DNA of 60,769 nt from Clostridia bacterium (lineage in GTDB: Bacteria; Bacillota; Clostridia; Christensenellales; Aristaeellaceae): positions 1 through 60,769 of the forward strand of contig WQXF01000002.1 in NCBI GenBank assembly GCA_009784985.1, read 5' to 3'. Position numbers and translations under genes: made by a program. A model generated the notes under the pieces. It worked only from the letters and a program-made list of their open reading frames with translations, had not been told where the DNA came from and ran no database searches. Below are positions 14,778 to 23,940 of the stretch, piece after piece. How positions within the stretch are numbered: position 1 is the first letter of the stretch; every line of letters begins with the position of its first letter.

Positions 14778-17000
14778 ATGATCCATCACACAGAGCTGGA
14801 AAAAATCTTTGAAAGCCTAAAGGCAATCGCGCTGAACCAAAAGAGCGTGGAATTGGACGCTAAGGAGTTCGGGCCCGAGTTTCATCCGATCATCGAGGCG
14901 ATCAACCATATCATTCTATCGCTCCGGGAAATCAGCGCTCTTGCTCAGGATTTGTCCGAGGGCCAGCTGGATACGACGGTTTTTTCCCGAACCAACTATC
15001 TTTCTTCCGTATTCAAAGAGTTGCGCGCCAAACTCAAGCATCTTTCCTGGCAGGCAAAACAAGTGCAACATGGGGACTACAGCCAGCGGCTCGAGTATTT
15101 TGGCGAACTCTCGGACTCAGTCAACAGCATGATCGAAGAGCTGGACGCACGGGAACAAAAGCTGATCCAACAAAAAGAAAACTACCGCCAGCTTTCCGAA
15201 ACCATGCAACTGGCCCTCAACAACATTACCGAACGCGTATTCATCACCGATGCGCAACTGAGCGAGATCCTGTATATGAACGAGGCGTCCCTGGCCTATA
15301 TCCAAGGCACTTCGCACTTGGATGTGGCCGTTGAGTTGCGCCGCCGTTTACAGAACGTAAAACAAGGCGCAGACGCCGCCGAATATTATTGCAAAAAAAG
15401 CCGGGCTTGGTACCAAGTAACGGCCAGCCCCTTTTTGTGGATCGACGAGCAACCCGCTTTGCTCCTGATCGAAAGGGATATCACCTCCGACAAAGAAAAA
15501 GAAAGCCTGCAATTGTACAACAGGCTGCTTTTGGAGCACTGCCCGGACATTATCCTGCTGCTGGACAATCAGCTGAATCTGCTGCTTGCCACCGATTCCA
15601 TCTATAAACTGATCGGACATGATGCACTGGTTGGGCAGGGAGATCACGCTTCGCCTCCCTTCCTCTCCCTGGCGGAAAAGCACTTCCCCCCCCAAGTATG
15701 CCAGCGCTTGGCCAATTCCCTAAGCGAGATCGTTTCTCCCGGCGCGGACGCTCGCGAAAAGGAGTTGTCCCTCTCCATTGGTGGCCGCGAATACCAAGTG
15801 TACATTTTGCGCTTTGTAAACGAGGCATCGGACTTTTCCGGCGTCCTGATCCTGATGAACGATGCCACCGACCTGATCGACGCCAAAAACATAGCCGAAA
15901 GCGCCAACCGCGCCAAGTCCGACTTCCTGGCCAACATGTCCCACGAGATCCGCACGCCCATGAACGCCATCATCAACCTGCTCAACCTTGTATCCGGCGA
16001 TTCACTGAGCCAGCGGCAAAGCGATTACATTGCCACCATCAAACAATCGTCACAGATGCTGCTGTCCATCATCAACGATATATTGGACTTTTCCAAGATC
16101 GAGACGGGCGCCCTGTCTCTAACGCCATCAACCTTTGAGCTGGCGCCCATGCTACAAAACATCGCGGGTTTGGGCCTGATCACCGCCGAAACCAAGAACC
16201 TGGCGTTCCGATATGAGTTTGGCGATACGTTGCCCCAGCGGGTGTATATGGACGAGAACCGCCTGCGCCAGGCCATCATGAACCTGGTGGTAAACGCGGT
16301 AAAATACACAGACGCCGGCCAAGTGCTGTTCTGCGCTCATGCGGAAGAGGACAACCTGGTGTTTGCTGTAACCGATACCGGCATCGGCATCCGGGAAGAG
16401 GTGTTACCCAACTTGTTTTTGCCCTTTGAGCAGTTGGATTCCGGGCGGAACCGAAAAACGAACGGCGCGGGCCTGGGCCTGGCCATCACAAAGCATCTGT
16501 GCACTGCCATGGGCGGCGACGTATCCGCACAAAGCGAATTGGGCAGCGGTTCCACGTTTACCATCCGCTTGCCGCTGCCACAGAATATACCGGCGAACGA
16601 ACCCCAAAGCGGCTTCTCCGCCCCCAATGCCAAGGTGCTGGTGGTGGACGATATTGAAATCAACCTGATGGTAGCCGAAGCTGTGTTGGAGAGTTTTTCG
16701 ATCCAGCCCGATTTGGCCGGCTCGGGCGAGGAGGCGCTGGAGCGCATCCGCCAAACCGATTACGACCTGATCTTTATGGATCTGATGATGCCAGGCATGG
16801 ATGGCATGCAGACCACCGCCTGCATCCGGGCCCACAACGATTACTATCGCAATGTTCCGGTGATCGCCCTTACCGCCAATGTTTTTGCCGGTGATGAGGC
16901 CAAGGATAACTTTAACGGCCACCTCACCAAACCCCTTGAACCTGACTTAATGGAGCAGTGCTTGCGGGAGTGGCTGACTCATGACCCGGTAGACCGGTAG
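14778..17000 (+). CDS. Hybrid sensor histidine kinase / response regulator
   Basis: A 740-residue soluble hybrid kinase with no membrane helix. The N terminus (about 1-130) contains HAMP-like helical segments (ISALAQDLSEGQLDT, DSVNSMIEELDAREQKL). Two PAS-like domains follow (about 140-250 and 255-365). The HisKA dimerisation domain has His389 in SHEIRTPMNAIINL. The ATPase domain has the N box NLVVNAVKY, G1 DTGIGI and G2 GAGLGLAI. The receiver has Asp668 in FMDLMMPGMDGMQT and the later ALTANV. There is no output domain and no separate regulator nearby, so the phosphate must pass to an unlinked protein. GGGAGG precedes the ATG. It overlaps the end of the convergent permease gene by 22 bases. 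Confidence 0.92.
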   Translation: MIHHTELEKIFESLKAIALNQKSVELDAKEFGPEFHPIIEAINHIILSLREISALAQDLSEGQLDTTVFSRTNYLSSVFKELRAKLKHLSWQAKQVQHGDYSQRLEYFGELSDSVNSMIEELDAREQKLIQQKENYRQLSETMQLALNNITERVFITDAQLSEILYMNEASLAYIQGTSHLDVAVELRRRLQNVKQGADAAEYYCKKSRAWYQVTASPFLWIDEQPALLLIERDITSDKEKESLQLYNRLLLEHCPDIILLLDNQLNLLLATDSIYKLIGHDALVGQGDHASPPFLSLAEKHFPPQVCQRLANSLSEIVSPGADAREKELSLSIGGREYQVYILRFVNEASDFSGVLILMNDATDLIDAKNIAESANRAKSDFLANMSHEIRTPMNAIINLLNLVSGDSLSQRQSDYIATIKQSSQMLLSIINDILDFSKIETGALSLTPSTFELAPMLQNIAGLGLITAETKNLAFRYEFGDTLPQRVYMDENRLRQAIMNLVVNAVKYTDAGQVLFCAHAEEDNLVFAVTDTGIGIREEVLPNLFLPFEQLDSGRNRKTNGAGLGLAITKHLCTAMGGDVSAQSELGSGSTFTIRLPLPQNIPANEPQSGFSAPNAKVLVVDDIEINLMVAEAVLESFSIQPDLAGSGEEALERIRQTDYDLIFMDLMMPGMDGMQTTACIRAHNDYYRNVPVIALTANVFAGDEAKDNFNGHLTKPLEPDLMEQCLREWLTHDPVDR

Positions 17001-17761
17001 CGGCGGATGCCCAGCCGCCATAAAGACGCCGCGGGCAACCAAAAGAGCTGGGCGGCCAGGGGTGTCAGCGCCCAGGCCGGGTTTGGCGTACGATCCAGTA
17101 TGTAACACAATGGATAATACTGCACGCAGGCCAGGGGCACGATAAAAGTAAAAAAGCGCAGCGCCCACTTGCCGTAAATGCTAAACGGATAACGCCCAAA
17201 CTCCCGGCCCCCGAACGTAAATATGTTAAAAAACTCAATGCCCTCGGTGGTAAAAAAGCAGATAGCCCCGTAGGTAAGAAACAGCGCGGCAAATATCGAA
17301 GCGCCGCCCAGCACCATGCCGCCCAGCACGGCGCAGCGTTCGGGCGTCCAGTGCACGCCGCTGGCCGGAAGCGCGTAGGCCAGCATGATGATACCCTGCA
17401 GCAAACTGGCCAGGCGGTAGATCTCCACGGTGGAGCACAGCACCTGATACAGCGCGCCCCTAGGGCGGCACAGCACACGGTCGAACTCGGCGCGGCGCAG
17501 CAGGGCGGGGAAGGAATCCAGCCCGTAAAAGAAGCACTCGGCTATGGAAAAGCCCATCAGGATCACGGCAAAGCAGAGTATGACCTCCGGGAAGGCAAAA
17601 CCTTCGATCTCGCCAAATTGCAGGTACAAAAAGTACACCCCGGCAGCGGCACCCATGGTCATCACAAACTGGGATACCAGCAGCATCACAAAGGAGCTTT
17701 TGTACTGCATCTGCGCCCGCAGGTGCATGGATAGAAAACGGAGGTATAGCATAGCAATCAC
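16979..17761 (-). CDS. ABC-2 family exporter permease (second subunit)
   Basis: A 260-residue protein with about six membrane helices (for example FVMLLVSQFVMTMGAAAGVYF and IILCFAVILMGFSIAECF-like segments). It matches the uncharacterised ABC-2 permease group (COG3694) that pairs with an ATPase of the COG4586 type and a second permease. The PRGALYQVLCSTVEIYRL loop is typical. The start is a GTG at 17761, or an ATG at 17752; neither has a strong ribosome-binding site. It is the last gene of the exporter set, separated from the first permease by 128 bases that carry a plus-strand small-RNA-like unit. Substrate unknown. Confidence 0.8.
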   Translation of the reverse strand: MIAMLYLRFLSMHLRAQMQYKSSFVMLLVSQFVMTMGAAAGVYFLYLQFGEIEGFAFPEVILCFAVILMGFSIAECFFYGLDSFPALLRRAEFDRVLCRPRGALYQVLCSTVEIYRLASLLQGIIMLAYALPASGVHWTPERCAVLGGMVLGGASIFAALFLTYGAICFFTTEGIEFFNIFTFGGREFGRYPFSIYGKWALRFFTFIVPLACVQYYPLCYILDRTPNPAWALTPLAAQLFWLPAASLWRLGIRRYRSTGS

Positions 17762-17774
17762 CCAAAAACTCGAG

Positions 17775-17804
17775 TTGACATCTTTCAGGAATGTGCGGTA
17801 TACT
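17775..17804 (+). promoter_or_regulatory. Strong orphan sigma-A promoter between two permease genes
   Basis: TTGACA (17775-17780), 18 bp, TATACT (17799-17804) on the plus strand, opposite to both flanking genes. The only thing downstream is a short unit ending at the hairpin 17854-17883. Confidence 0.65.
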
Positions 17805-17810
17805 AAAGAA

Positions 17811-17890
17811 GGTTCGACGGAGGGGCTTTAGTGCTTTAGGCTTTCTCCTAGGTGCGGTTACGGTGGTAGGATACCGTGACCGCTTTTGTT
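17811..17890 (+). ncRNA. Candidate small RNA, about 80 nt
   Basis: Starting about 7 bases after the orphan -10, the predicted RNA runs to an 11-bp hairpin (GCGGTTACGGT 17854-17864 with ACCGTGACCGC 17873-17883, one mismatch) followed by TTTTGTTT, an intrinsic terminator. The 5' half carries GGAGGGG and a CTTTAG-rich segment with a possible GGAG/CTCC pairing. No ORF longer than two codons follows the GGAGGGG. It lies in the exporter operon on the opposite strand and could act on that mRNA or elsewhere. Expression is not proven. Confidence 0.45.
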
Positions 17891-18690
17891 TATCCTCCCT
17901 GTAACTGCACGCGCCGCAACACCCGGCCCAATAATAAATGCCCCAGCAACACCAGCGCCACCAACCAAAACACCTGTAAAGCGATGCCCGTAAGCGCTTC
18001 TGTTCCGGCGATATTGCCGCTGTATACACGCAGCGGCATATTTGCGCCTGCCCCAAAGGGCAGGTAGATCAGCACATTACGCATCACCGGCGGAAAAAAC
18101 GGGATCGGTATCATCTCGCCGGAAAAAAAGCTGACGACCGAGGTGGCGATCCGCCGCACGCCGCGAGGGGACAGGGTGTGGCAGCAGATCACGTATACCA
18201 GCATGCAGTTGGCCACCCCCACCAGCCAGCTCAGCGCCAACGAAAGCACAAAGGCGGCAAAAGCGGCAAGGCTGGGCGGCAGCATCAGGCCGTAAGGTGC
18301 GGGCAGCAACGCCGCCACGATCAGTATGGGCCCACAGCGCAGCACGGCATTGCTGAGCCGCCCCGCCGCCGTACGGGAGAACCACAGGGCGTACAGATCG
18401 GCGGGCCTGCACAGCTCGTAGGCCAGCCCGCCTTGCTCAATAGACGCAAAGATGTCGGCATCAAAGAAAAGCGAAAAAAGTAACGCCAAAAACGCCTGCC
18501 GCAACCAGGTATAGCTGGTAAGCTGGGCAAAGGTTATGGATTGAGGCGCGCCGTTTTGGTAGAGGGCGGCGTACAGCAAAATTTCGAACCCGCCCCAAAA
18601 GAACTGGGTTACCAACCCACCCAGCGCCGCCGCCCGGTACTGCATGCCGGCTGCAAATCGTATACGCAGCATGCCCGTGTAGGTTTTCAT
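17890..18690 (-). CDS. ABC-2 family exporter permease (first subunit)
   Basis: A 266-residue membrane protein with six predicted helices. It opens MKTYTGMLRIRFAAGMQYR, then a helix around GLVTQFFWGGFEILLYAAL. It matches the COG4587-type permease that partners COG4586 ATPases. Conserved elements include the YTWLRQAFLAL and YELCRPADLYALWFSR loops and the C-terminal PFGAGANMPLRVYSG. The ATG at 18690 overlaps the ATPase stop by ATGA, which settles the start. Together with 16979-17761 and the ATPase it forms a complete exporter. Substrate unknown. Confidence 0.83.
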   Translation of the reverse strand: MKTYTGMLRIRFAAGMQYRAAALGGLVTQFFWGGFEILLYAALYQNGAPQSITFAQLTSYTWLRQAFLALLFSLFFDADIFASIEQGGLAYELCRPADLYALWFSRTAAGRLSNAVLRCGPILIVAALLPAPYGLMLPPSLAAFAAFVLSLALSWLVGVANCMLVYVICCHTLSPRGVRRIATSVVSFFSGEMIPIPFFPPVMRNVLIYLPFGAGANMPLRVYSGNIAGTEALTGIALQVFWLVALVLLGHLLLGRVLRRVQLQGG

Positions 18691-19664
18691 ATTTCGTACT
18701 CCCTGTACATGGCCGCTACCATCTGTTCGACTGGCGGATCGGCCACGGCCAAGTCGGTGACCTCGGCCCGTTCGCACAGCCAGGCAATGGCCGCGGGCAG
18801 AGTGAGCGCCACCGTATCCACCGCAATCACCGCCCGGCCGGTTAGGCTGTCGGGCAGCAGCGCCATGCCCTGGGAAAGTTCCGGCGTGGGCCCGGCGTAA
18901 GTGACGGTAAGGGTTTTTTGCGCCCCGTACCGGCGCTTAAGGCCAGCCAGATCGCTATCGAGCAAGATGCGCCCGTTGCCGATCAGCAATATACGCTGGG
19001 AAAGGGCCTCGATGTCCTGCATGTCGTGGGTGGTGAGCAGTACAGTCGTGCCCTGCTCTCGATTTAGGGTATGGACAAAGGAGCGCACCGCAATTTTGCT
19101 CACCGCATCCAGGCCGATGGTGGGTTCGTCTAAAAACAAAATGCGTGGGCTGTGGAGCAGGGAGGCCGCGATTTCGCAACGCATGCGCTGGCCTAGGCTC
19201 AGCTGGCGTGCCGGTGTGCGCAGCAGCGCGCCCAAGTCCAGCAGTTCGGTAAGGGTGGCCAGTACGCGTTTGTAATCGGCATCGGCCACACGGTACATAT
19301 CCCGCAATAGGGCAAAGGAATCCCCCACGGGCACATCCCACCAAAGCTGGCTGCGCTGGCCAAACACCACGCCGATGTCCTGCACGTGCTGTTTGCGCTC
19401 CTTCCAGGGCGTGCGGCCCAGTATCACGCACTCGCCGCTGTCCGGCGTCAGCACGCCGCTCATTACCTTGATGGTGCTGCTTTTGCCCGCGCCGTTGGGC
19501 CCAATATACCCCACCATCTCCCCGGCGGCCACGGAAAAGCTTAGGCCGTCCAAGGCGCGTATGGTATCGTATTGGCGCGAAAACAGCGCCCGAGCCGCCG
19601 CCCCCAGGCCAGCCTCCCGCCTAGCGACCCTATATTTTTTATGGATATGCGATAATTCAATCAT
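18687..19664 (-). CDS. ABC exporter ATPase (COG4586 type)
   Basis: A 325-residue nucleotide-binding subunit. It has Walker A GPNGAGKSS, the Q-loop region VVFGQRSQLWWDVPV, the signature LSLGQRMR, Walker B ILFLDEPTIGLD and the switch His in LLTTHDMQDIE. The FGQRSQLWWDVP segment is characteristic of the ATPases that serve paired COG4587/COG3694 permeases. A C-terminal extension of about 90 residues (TVTYAGPTPELSQG onward) is typical. ATG 19664 starts MIELSHIHKKY, the family start; an ATG at 19682 is the alternative, and neither has a clear ribosome-binding site. It is the first gene of the exporter operon and is divergent from the binding-protein gene at 19799. Confidence 0.88.
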   Translation of the reverse strand: MIELSHIHKKYRVARREAGLGAAARALFSRQYDTIRALDGLSFSVAAGEMVGYIGPNGAGKSSTIKVMSGVLTPDSGECVILGRTPWKERKQHVQDIGVVFGQRSQLWWDVPVGDSFALLRDMYRVADADYKRVLATLTELLDLGALLRTPARQLSLGQRMRCEIAASLLHSPRILFLDEPTIGLDAVSKIAVRSFVHTLNREQGTTVLLTTHDMQDIEALSQRILLIGNGRILLDSDLAGLKRRYGAQKTLTVTYAGPTPELSQGMALLPDSLTGRAVIAVDTVALTLPAAIAWLCERAEVTDLAVADPPVEQMVAAMYREYEI

Positions 19665-19737
19665 AGCAATGTAATGTAACATGGGGGGCAGGCCGGGCGC
19701 AACTTAAATTTTACATAATAGTCTAATCTTTACACCC

Positions 19738-19766
19738 TTGCGAGTATCGTATAGATCAGGTATGCT
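19738..19766 (+). promoter_or_regulatory. Promoter of the solute-binding-protein gene
   Basis: TTGCGA (19738-19743), 17 bp, TATGCT (19761-19766), 32 bases before the start codon at 19799. Confidence 0.5.
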
Positions 19767-19798
19767 ATATGTGGCAGTTTATATCGAGGAGGAACAAC

Positions 19799-22033
19799 AT
19801 GAACCGGATCAAAACTTGGTGCTCGATTTTGTTGTGTGTGCTGCTCATTTGTTGCGCCGCACCTACAGTAGCCTTATCTGCAGCAGCCGAATCAGGAAAT
19901 GCCGATCTGTTCACCCGGGAGGTGGACGGTTCCAGCAGCGAATACGTAAACTCCGTTGTGGCGGTACAAGATACGCTGTATATGCTGGGCAACGCCCTGT
20001 TCAGCTATCGCCCGGGGAATGCCGAACCCCAACAGCTGCTCACTAGCGAGCAGATTTGGGATTCCGAAACCATCTACCAACCCCAGCTATTGATTGGCGG
20101 CGAGGACACTCTTTTTGCCCTGGATACCACCCATGGCATGCTGGGCATGTGGGATGGACGGCGCTTCGATTGGATTCAGCAACTGGATTGGGCCAACATG
20201 ACCCGGGAAGTGGATGAGTGGACCGAAAGCCGCAGCGTACAATCCCCCATCATGGCAGACGGCTGGCTCTATATGCTGGTGATGAGGAATTTTGATGCCT
20301 GGGACGATTTTGCCCTGCATCGCTACGATATCGCAACCGGCGAATTCACCATCTTGTCCACCCAAGACGTATTGTCCATCGCATCCTGCGCGCCGGGCAA
20401 ACTGGTGGCCTTGCGCAGGGACCGGGTGGAGTGGAAACCCTCCATCGTGGTGGTGGACGGCGTAACGGGCGCGGTGGAGCGCACACTGTTTGAGGCTGAT
20501 GGCTACTATGGTATGTTGGGCGGCCTGGCCTGCGACATCGAAACGGGCGCCGTGTACGTTGCCAAGGGTAACATGGTGGTAACGGCAGAAAATGGCGCCC
20601 TGGGTGAGCCCGTGGCCTACATCAACGCCGACGCCAGCGAACGTTATCCGGGCGTCCTGCTGTCTACCGGGCATTACGCTGTGTATACCTACAATGGTTT
20701 GTTTGTTCGCAGCCTGGATCCCCAGCACAGGCCCTCCACGGTGTTGCGGCTGGCCGGCGGATATATGGACGACGCCACCAGCGCCTTCGCCCGGGCCAAC
20801 CCCGATGTTGCCTTGCAAACCACCGACGACTTTATGTTTACCAGCCAGCAGGTGATCGAAGCCCTGCTCTCTCAAGAAGACAATGTGGATGTGTTCCGGG
20901 TCTTTTCCATTGCAGGGTTTAAGGGCCTGCGGGACAAGGGATACCTGGCCGATCTTTCGGCTTCACCCGCCCTGGTGGCCGCCGTGGAGGCCATGTATCC
21001 CGCCGTGGGCGACGCGGTGCTGGTAGATGGAAAACTATACGGCCTCCCGTCTGATCTTTCGCTGGATCTGTGGCAGGTGGAGGTTGACGCTCTGGAACAG
21101 CTCGGGTTGGGCGGCATGCCCGCCACCATGTTGGACTTCCTGGATGTGATTGAGCGGTGGTTCGACGAGGACATGGCCGACGATCATCCGGAGTGGACGC
21201 TGTTTGACCAGTGGGTCAACAAGGAGCAGATATTGTACCAATTGGTGATGTCCTACATCGGTCGATACGAGCAACCGCACGAGCCGCTGCAATTTGACAC
21301 CCCCCAGCTGCGCGCGGTATTGGAGCGCTGGGAGCAATTGCCGGACTTCGGGCAAAGCTTCGACGGTGGGGGTACGGTGGTTCGTTCCTTCTCCTCCTCC
21401 GATGATGCAATCCCCTTGTTTAATCTAAGCGCTTACCCGTTTAACCGGTTTTATAGAGGAAACGCGGATTCGAAACCCCAAATGGCGCCGCCCCCTGCCT
21501 TTATCCAAGGGGAGGCGCCCATGGTGCTTTGCCACCTAACCGTGTACGCCCTTAACCCCAACTCCACCCAAGAGGAGGTGGCGTTGCATTACCTGGAGTA
21601 CCAGGCCGAGCACGGCGACCCGCGCTCCCGCTACATGCTGCGGCCTGACCTAAGCGAACCTGTGCCCGAATCCTACGCCATTGAAAGCAAACGGACCGCG
21701 GAACAGTATTTGGCCGAGGCCCTGGAGAAATTGGACAAAGCCGACGAAGCCGATATAAAGGACATCGAGGCGGAGATCGAGAGCTACCAGGCCTGGTTGG
21801 ATGACATCGAACGTTATTACTGGATGATCCCGGCCGAGGCCCTGGCCGAATACCGGGCGCTGGCGCCCTATTTTGTGCTGAGCATCGACTCGGTGATGCT
21901 GAATTACGACGCGGGCTCGGTGGAGGAGTTGTTTAGCGATCTGCAGCGTTATGCCCAAGGGCAAATGCGGTTGGACGAGATGCTGCGCGAGCTGGACAAG
22001 AAATCCAGGATGATCTTTTTGGAGGGGCAATAG
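19799..22033 (+). CDS. Large extracellular solute-binding protein with N-terminal propeller-like region
   Basis: A 744-residue exported protein. A signal peptide (CSILLCVLLICCAAPTVALS) lacks a proper lipobox, so SPase I cleavage near AAA-ESG is likely. Residues 35-325 contain repeated propeller-like strands (DTLYMLGNALFSYRPG, DTLFALDTTHGMLGMW, GWLYMLVMRNFDAW). From about residue 330 comes a sugar-type binding domain (DATSAFARANPDV, EALLSQEDNVDVFRV, GKLYGLPSDLSLDLW), ending with an acidic coiled segment and LSIDSVMLNYDAG. Usual family-1 binding proteins are 400-550 residues, so the front half is extra. GAGGAGG precedes the ATG. Two MalF/MalG-type permeases follow after a repeat element and their own promoter. 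Likely ligand: an oligosaccharide. Confidence 0.75.
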   Translation: MNRIKTWCSILLCVLLICCAAPTVALSAAAESGNADLFTREVDGSSSEYVNSVVAVQDTLYMLGNALFSYRPGNAEPQQLLTSEQIWDSETIYQPQLLIGGEDTLFALDTTHGMLGMWDGRRFDWIQQLDWANMTREVDEWTESRSVQSPIMADGWLYMLVMRNFDAWDDFALHRYDIATGEFTILSTQDVLSIASCAPGKLVALRRDRVEWKPSIVVVDGVTGAVERTLFEADGYYGMLGGLACDIETGAVYVAKGNMVVTAENGALGEPVAYINADASERYPGVLLSTGHYAVYTYNGLFVRSLDPQHRPSTVLRLAGGYMDDATSAFARANPDVALQTTDDFMFTSQQVIEALLSQEDNVDVFRVFSIAGFKGLRDKGYLADLSASPALVAAVEAMYPAVGDAVLVDGKLYGLPSDLSLDLWQVEVDALEQLGLGGMPATMLDFLDVIERWFDEDMADDHPEWTLFDQWVNKEQILYQLVMSYIGRYEQPHEPLQFDTPQLRAVLERWEQLPDFGQSFDGGGTVVRSFSSSDDAIPLFNLSAYPFNRFYRGNADSKPQMAPPPAFIQGEAPMVLCHLTVYALNPNSTQEEVALHYLEYQAEHGDPRSRYMLRPDLSEPVPESYAIESKRTAEQYLAEALEKLDKADEADIKDIEAEIESYQAWLDDIERYYWMIPAEALAEYRALAPYFVLSIDSVMLNYDAGSVEELFSDLQRYAQGQMRLDEMLRELDKKSRMIFLEGQ

Positions 22034-22049
22034 GGGACAGGGGTTAGGG

Positions 22050-22137
22050 TGTAGGGGCGGCCCTATGTGGCCGCCCTCACTCACGTGTTATGGGTGATTG
22101 CGCAATCTGCGGGCGACCACACAGGGTCGCCCCTACA
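22050..22137. repeat. Double-hairpin dispersed repeat, copy 2
   Basis: An 88-bp element with the same TGTAGGGGCG / CGCCCCTACA ends as copy 1 at 12075. Each half folds (GGGCGGCC with GGCCGCCC, and GGGCGACC with GGTCGCCC). It lies 16 bases after the binding-protein stop, so it may also act as a terminator or RNA stabiliser between that gene and the permeases. Confidence 0.75.
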
Positions 22138-22148
22138 GGATGCCTCCG

Positions 22149-22177
22149 TTGCTTCTGCTCCTAATTCGCGTTATACT
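22149..22177 (+). promoter_or_regulatory. Promoter of the permease operon
   Basis: TTGCTT (22149-22154), 17 bp, TATACT (22172-22177), 39 bases before the MalF-like start. It suggests that the permease genes are transcribed separately from the binding-protein gene. Confidence 0.6.
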
Positions 22178-22216
22178 GTATACGCAAGAAAAATCTCGCC
22201 GAAGGGAGGGGATGGC

Positions 22217-23068
22217 ATGTTTACACGCAAGCGTATGCTCGCGCTCTTTCTGCTTCCCGGCCTGGCGGGCCTGCTGGTGTTTTACCTCATCCCCTTTGTG
22301 TACGGCTTTTACTTTAGCGTTACAGACGGCACCCGGCTCAACGAATACGTAGGTTTTAGCAACTACCTCAAAGTCTGGCAAAACCCCATGTTTCAGCAGG
22401 GTTTACTCACCACCATGGAACTGTCGCTGCTGTGTGCGCCCATCATTTTTGTGCTGGCCTTTGCCATCGCCGGTATGTTGCGTTCCCTGGGCCAGGGCAG
22501 CACCTTTTACCGCAATGCCCTGCTACTCCCTTATCTGATGCCCTCCTCGGCCATGATCCTGATCTGGCTGCTGATATTCGACTATAGCGGTGTGTTTAAC
22601 CAAATCCTGGTGGAAGCATTGGGCTTGGGGGGCGAGCGCCTGATATGGACCAGCGGGCCCCTGCTGCGGGTGCCGGTGATCTTGCTGTATGTGTGGAAAA
22701 ATCTTGGCTTCTCAGTCGTTATATTTACATCGGCTTTGCAGGCCGTGCCCCAGGCGTACTACGAGTACGCGTCGCTGGAGGGGGCTTCCCGGGTCAAACA
22801 AGAGCTGCGCATCACCCTGCCGCTGATTTCGCCCACCGCCTTCCTGGTGTTTGTGCTGGCCTGGATCAACGCGTTTAAAATCTTTAAGGAGATCTACTTT
22901 ATCGGCGGGGCGTACTCGGATCTATACACCCTTCAGCACTTTATGAATAATCACTTTGCCCGGATCAACTACCAATACGTTACCACGGCGGCCTACTCCT
23001 TTGCCGTGATCGTTTTAATCTTGTTTGGCGCGTTATATTGGTTTGAAATGCGGCACAGAGTCGAGTAA
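22217..23068 (+). CDS. Sugar ABC importer permease, MalF type
   Basis: A 283-residue inner-membrane subunit with six helices. It starts RKRMLALFLLPGLAGLLVFY and has the LYFSVTDG-type first periplasmic loop (FYFSVTDGTRLNEYVGFSNY). The EAA cytoplasmic loop reads YYEYASLEGASRVKQELRIT-LPLISP, the contact point for the ATPase. The ATG at 22217 follows AGGGAGGGG and begins the first helix. It forms a heterodimer with the next gene. No ATPase (MsmK/MalK type) is present in the window; as in many Firmicutes, a shared ATPase elsewhere may power it. Confidence 0.9.
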   Translation: MFTRKRMLALFLLPGLAGLLVFYLIPFVYGFYFSVTDGTRLNEYVGFSNYLKVWQNPMFQQGLLTTMELSLLCAPIIFVLAFAIAGMLRSLGQGSTFYRNALLLPYLMPSSAMILIWLLIFDYSGVFNQILVEALGLGGERLIWTSGPLLRVPVILLYVWKNLGFSVVIFTSALQAVPQAYYEYASLEGASRVKQELRITLPLISPTAFLVFVLAWINAFKIFKEIYFIGGAYSDLYTLQHFMNNHFARINYQYVTTAAYSFAVIVLILFGALYWFEMRHRVE

Positions 23069-23077
23069 GGAGTGAAC

Positions 23078-23926
23078 ATGATGGCAAAAAAGCCTCGCCT
23101 CTTTATCCACGCATTGATGTGGGTTATTGTTGCGTTGCTGTTGCTGCCCATTGTGTTTACGTTTTTTTACTCGTTTTTCCCCAAATCAGAAATGGACGCC
23201 TATCTGTCGCTGAGGGGTCGTTTTTCGGAAGCGTGGCTGCCGCTGTTGGTATCGCCCAAGGTGTTTTCGCTGCGCCAGTATTACACCATCTTTATTGAGG
23301 AGCCCATGTACCTTCGGTTGTTTCTAAATTCCGTAACCTACGGGGTGGGCATTTTGCTGGGGCAGATGGTGTTTGTGCCCAGCATGGCGTATGCCCTGAG
23401 CCGCTTTCGGTTCCGGGGGCGAGAGGCCCTGTTTTTTGTGGTGATGGCGCTGATGCTCATGCCCTTTCAGGTGATCCAAGCCCCTACGGTGATCACCCTG
23501 CGCACCCTGAACCTAATGAACACGACGTGGGCGGTGCTGCTGCCCATGTGGTTTACGCCGTTTTATATCTTTTTGCTGCGCCAGTTTATGGTGGGCATCC
23601 CCGCGGAGATGTTTGAGGCTGGCATGATGGACGGCGCGGGGCCGGTGCGGGCTTATTTTCATGTGATGATGCCGGTGTGCCGCCCGGTGCTGGGTGCGGC
23701 CCTGGCCCTGTCTTTTGCCGACAGTTGGAACATGGTGGAACAACCCCTGGTGTACCTGCAAAACGAGATGGCCCGCCCCCTTTCGGTGATGTTTAATGTG
23801 CTGTCCGAAAGCAAAAAGGACATCGCCTTTGCCGGGGCGGCGCTGTACATTGTGCCCATGCTGGTGATGTATTTTTATTTCCAAGAGGATATTCTGCTGG
23901 GCGTTCAGTTGTCCGAGCTGAAATAG
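23078..23926 (+). CDS. Sugar ABC importer permease, MalG type
   Basis: A 282-residue partner of the MalF-type permease with six helices, beginning LFIHALMWVIVALLLLPIVF. MalG-type features include MAYALSRFRFRGREALFF, MPFQVIQAPTVI, FTPFYIFLLRQF and the EAA loop EMFEAGMMDGAGPVRAYFHV. The start at 23078 is 5 bases after AAGGAG; an ATG one codon later is equally possible. It lies 9 bases after the MalF-like gene and 14 bases before the HlyD-like gene. Confidence 0.9.
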   Translation: MMAKKPRLFIHALMWVIVALLLLPIVFTFFYSFFPKSEMDAYLSLRGRFSEAWLPLLVSPKVFSLRQYYTIFIEEPMYLRLFLNSVTYGVGILLGQMVFVPSMAYALSRFRFRGREALFFVVMALMLMPFQVIQAPTVITLRTLNLMNTTWAVLLPMWFTPFYIFLLRQFMVGIPAEMFEAGMMDGAGPVRAYFHVMMPVCRPVLGAALALSFADSWNMVEQPLVYLQNEMARPLSVMFNVLSESKKDIAFAGAALYIVPMLVMYFYFQEDILLGVQLSELK

Positions 23927-23940
23927 GGAGTGAATCAACG

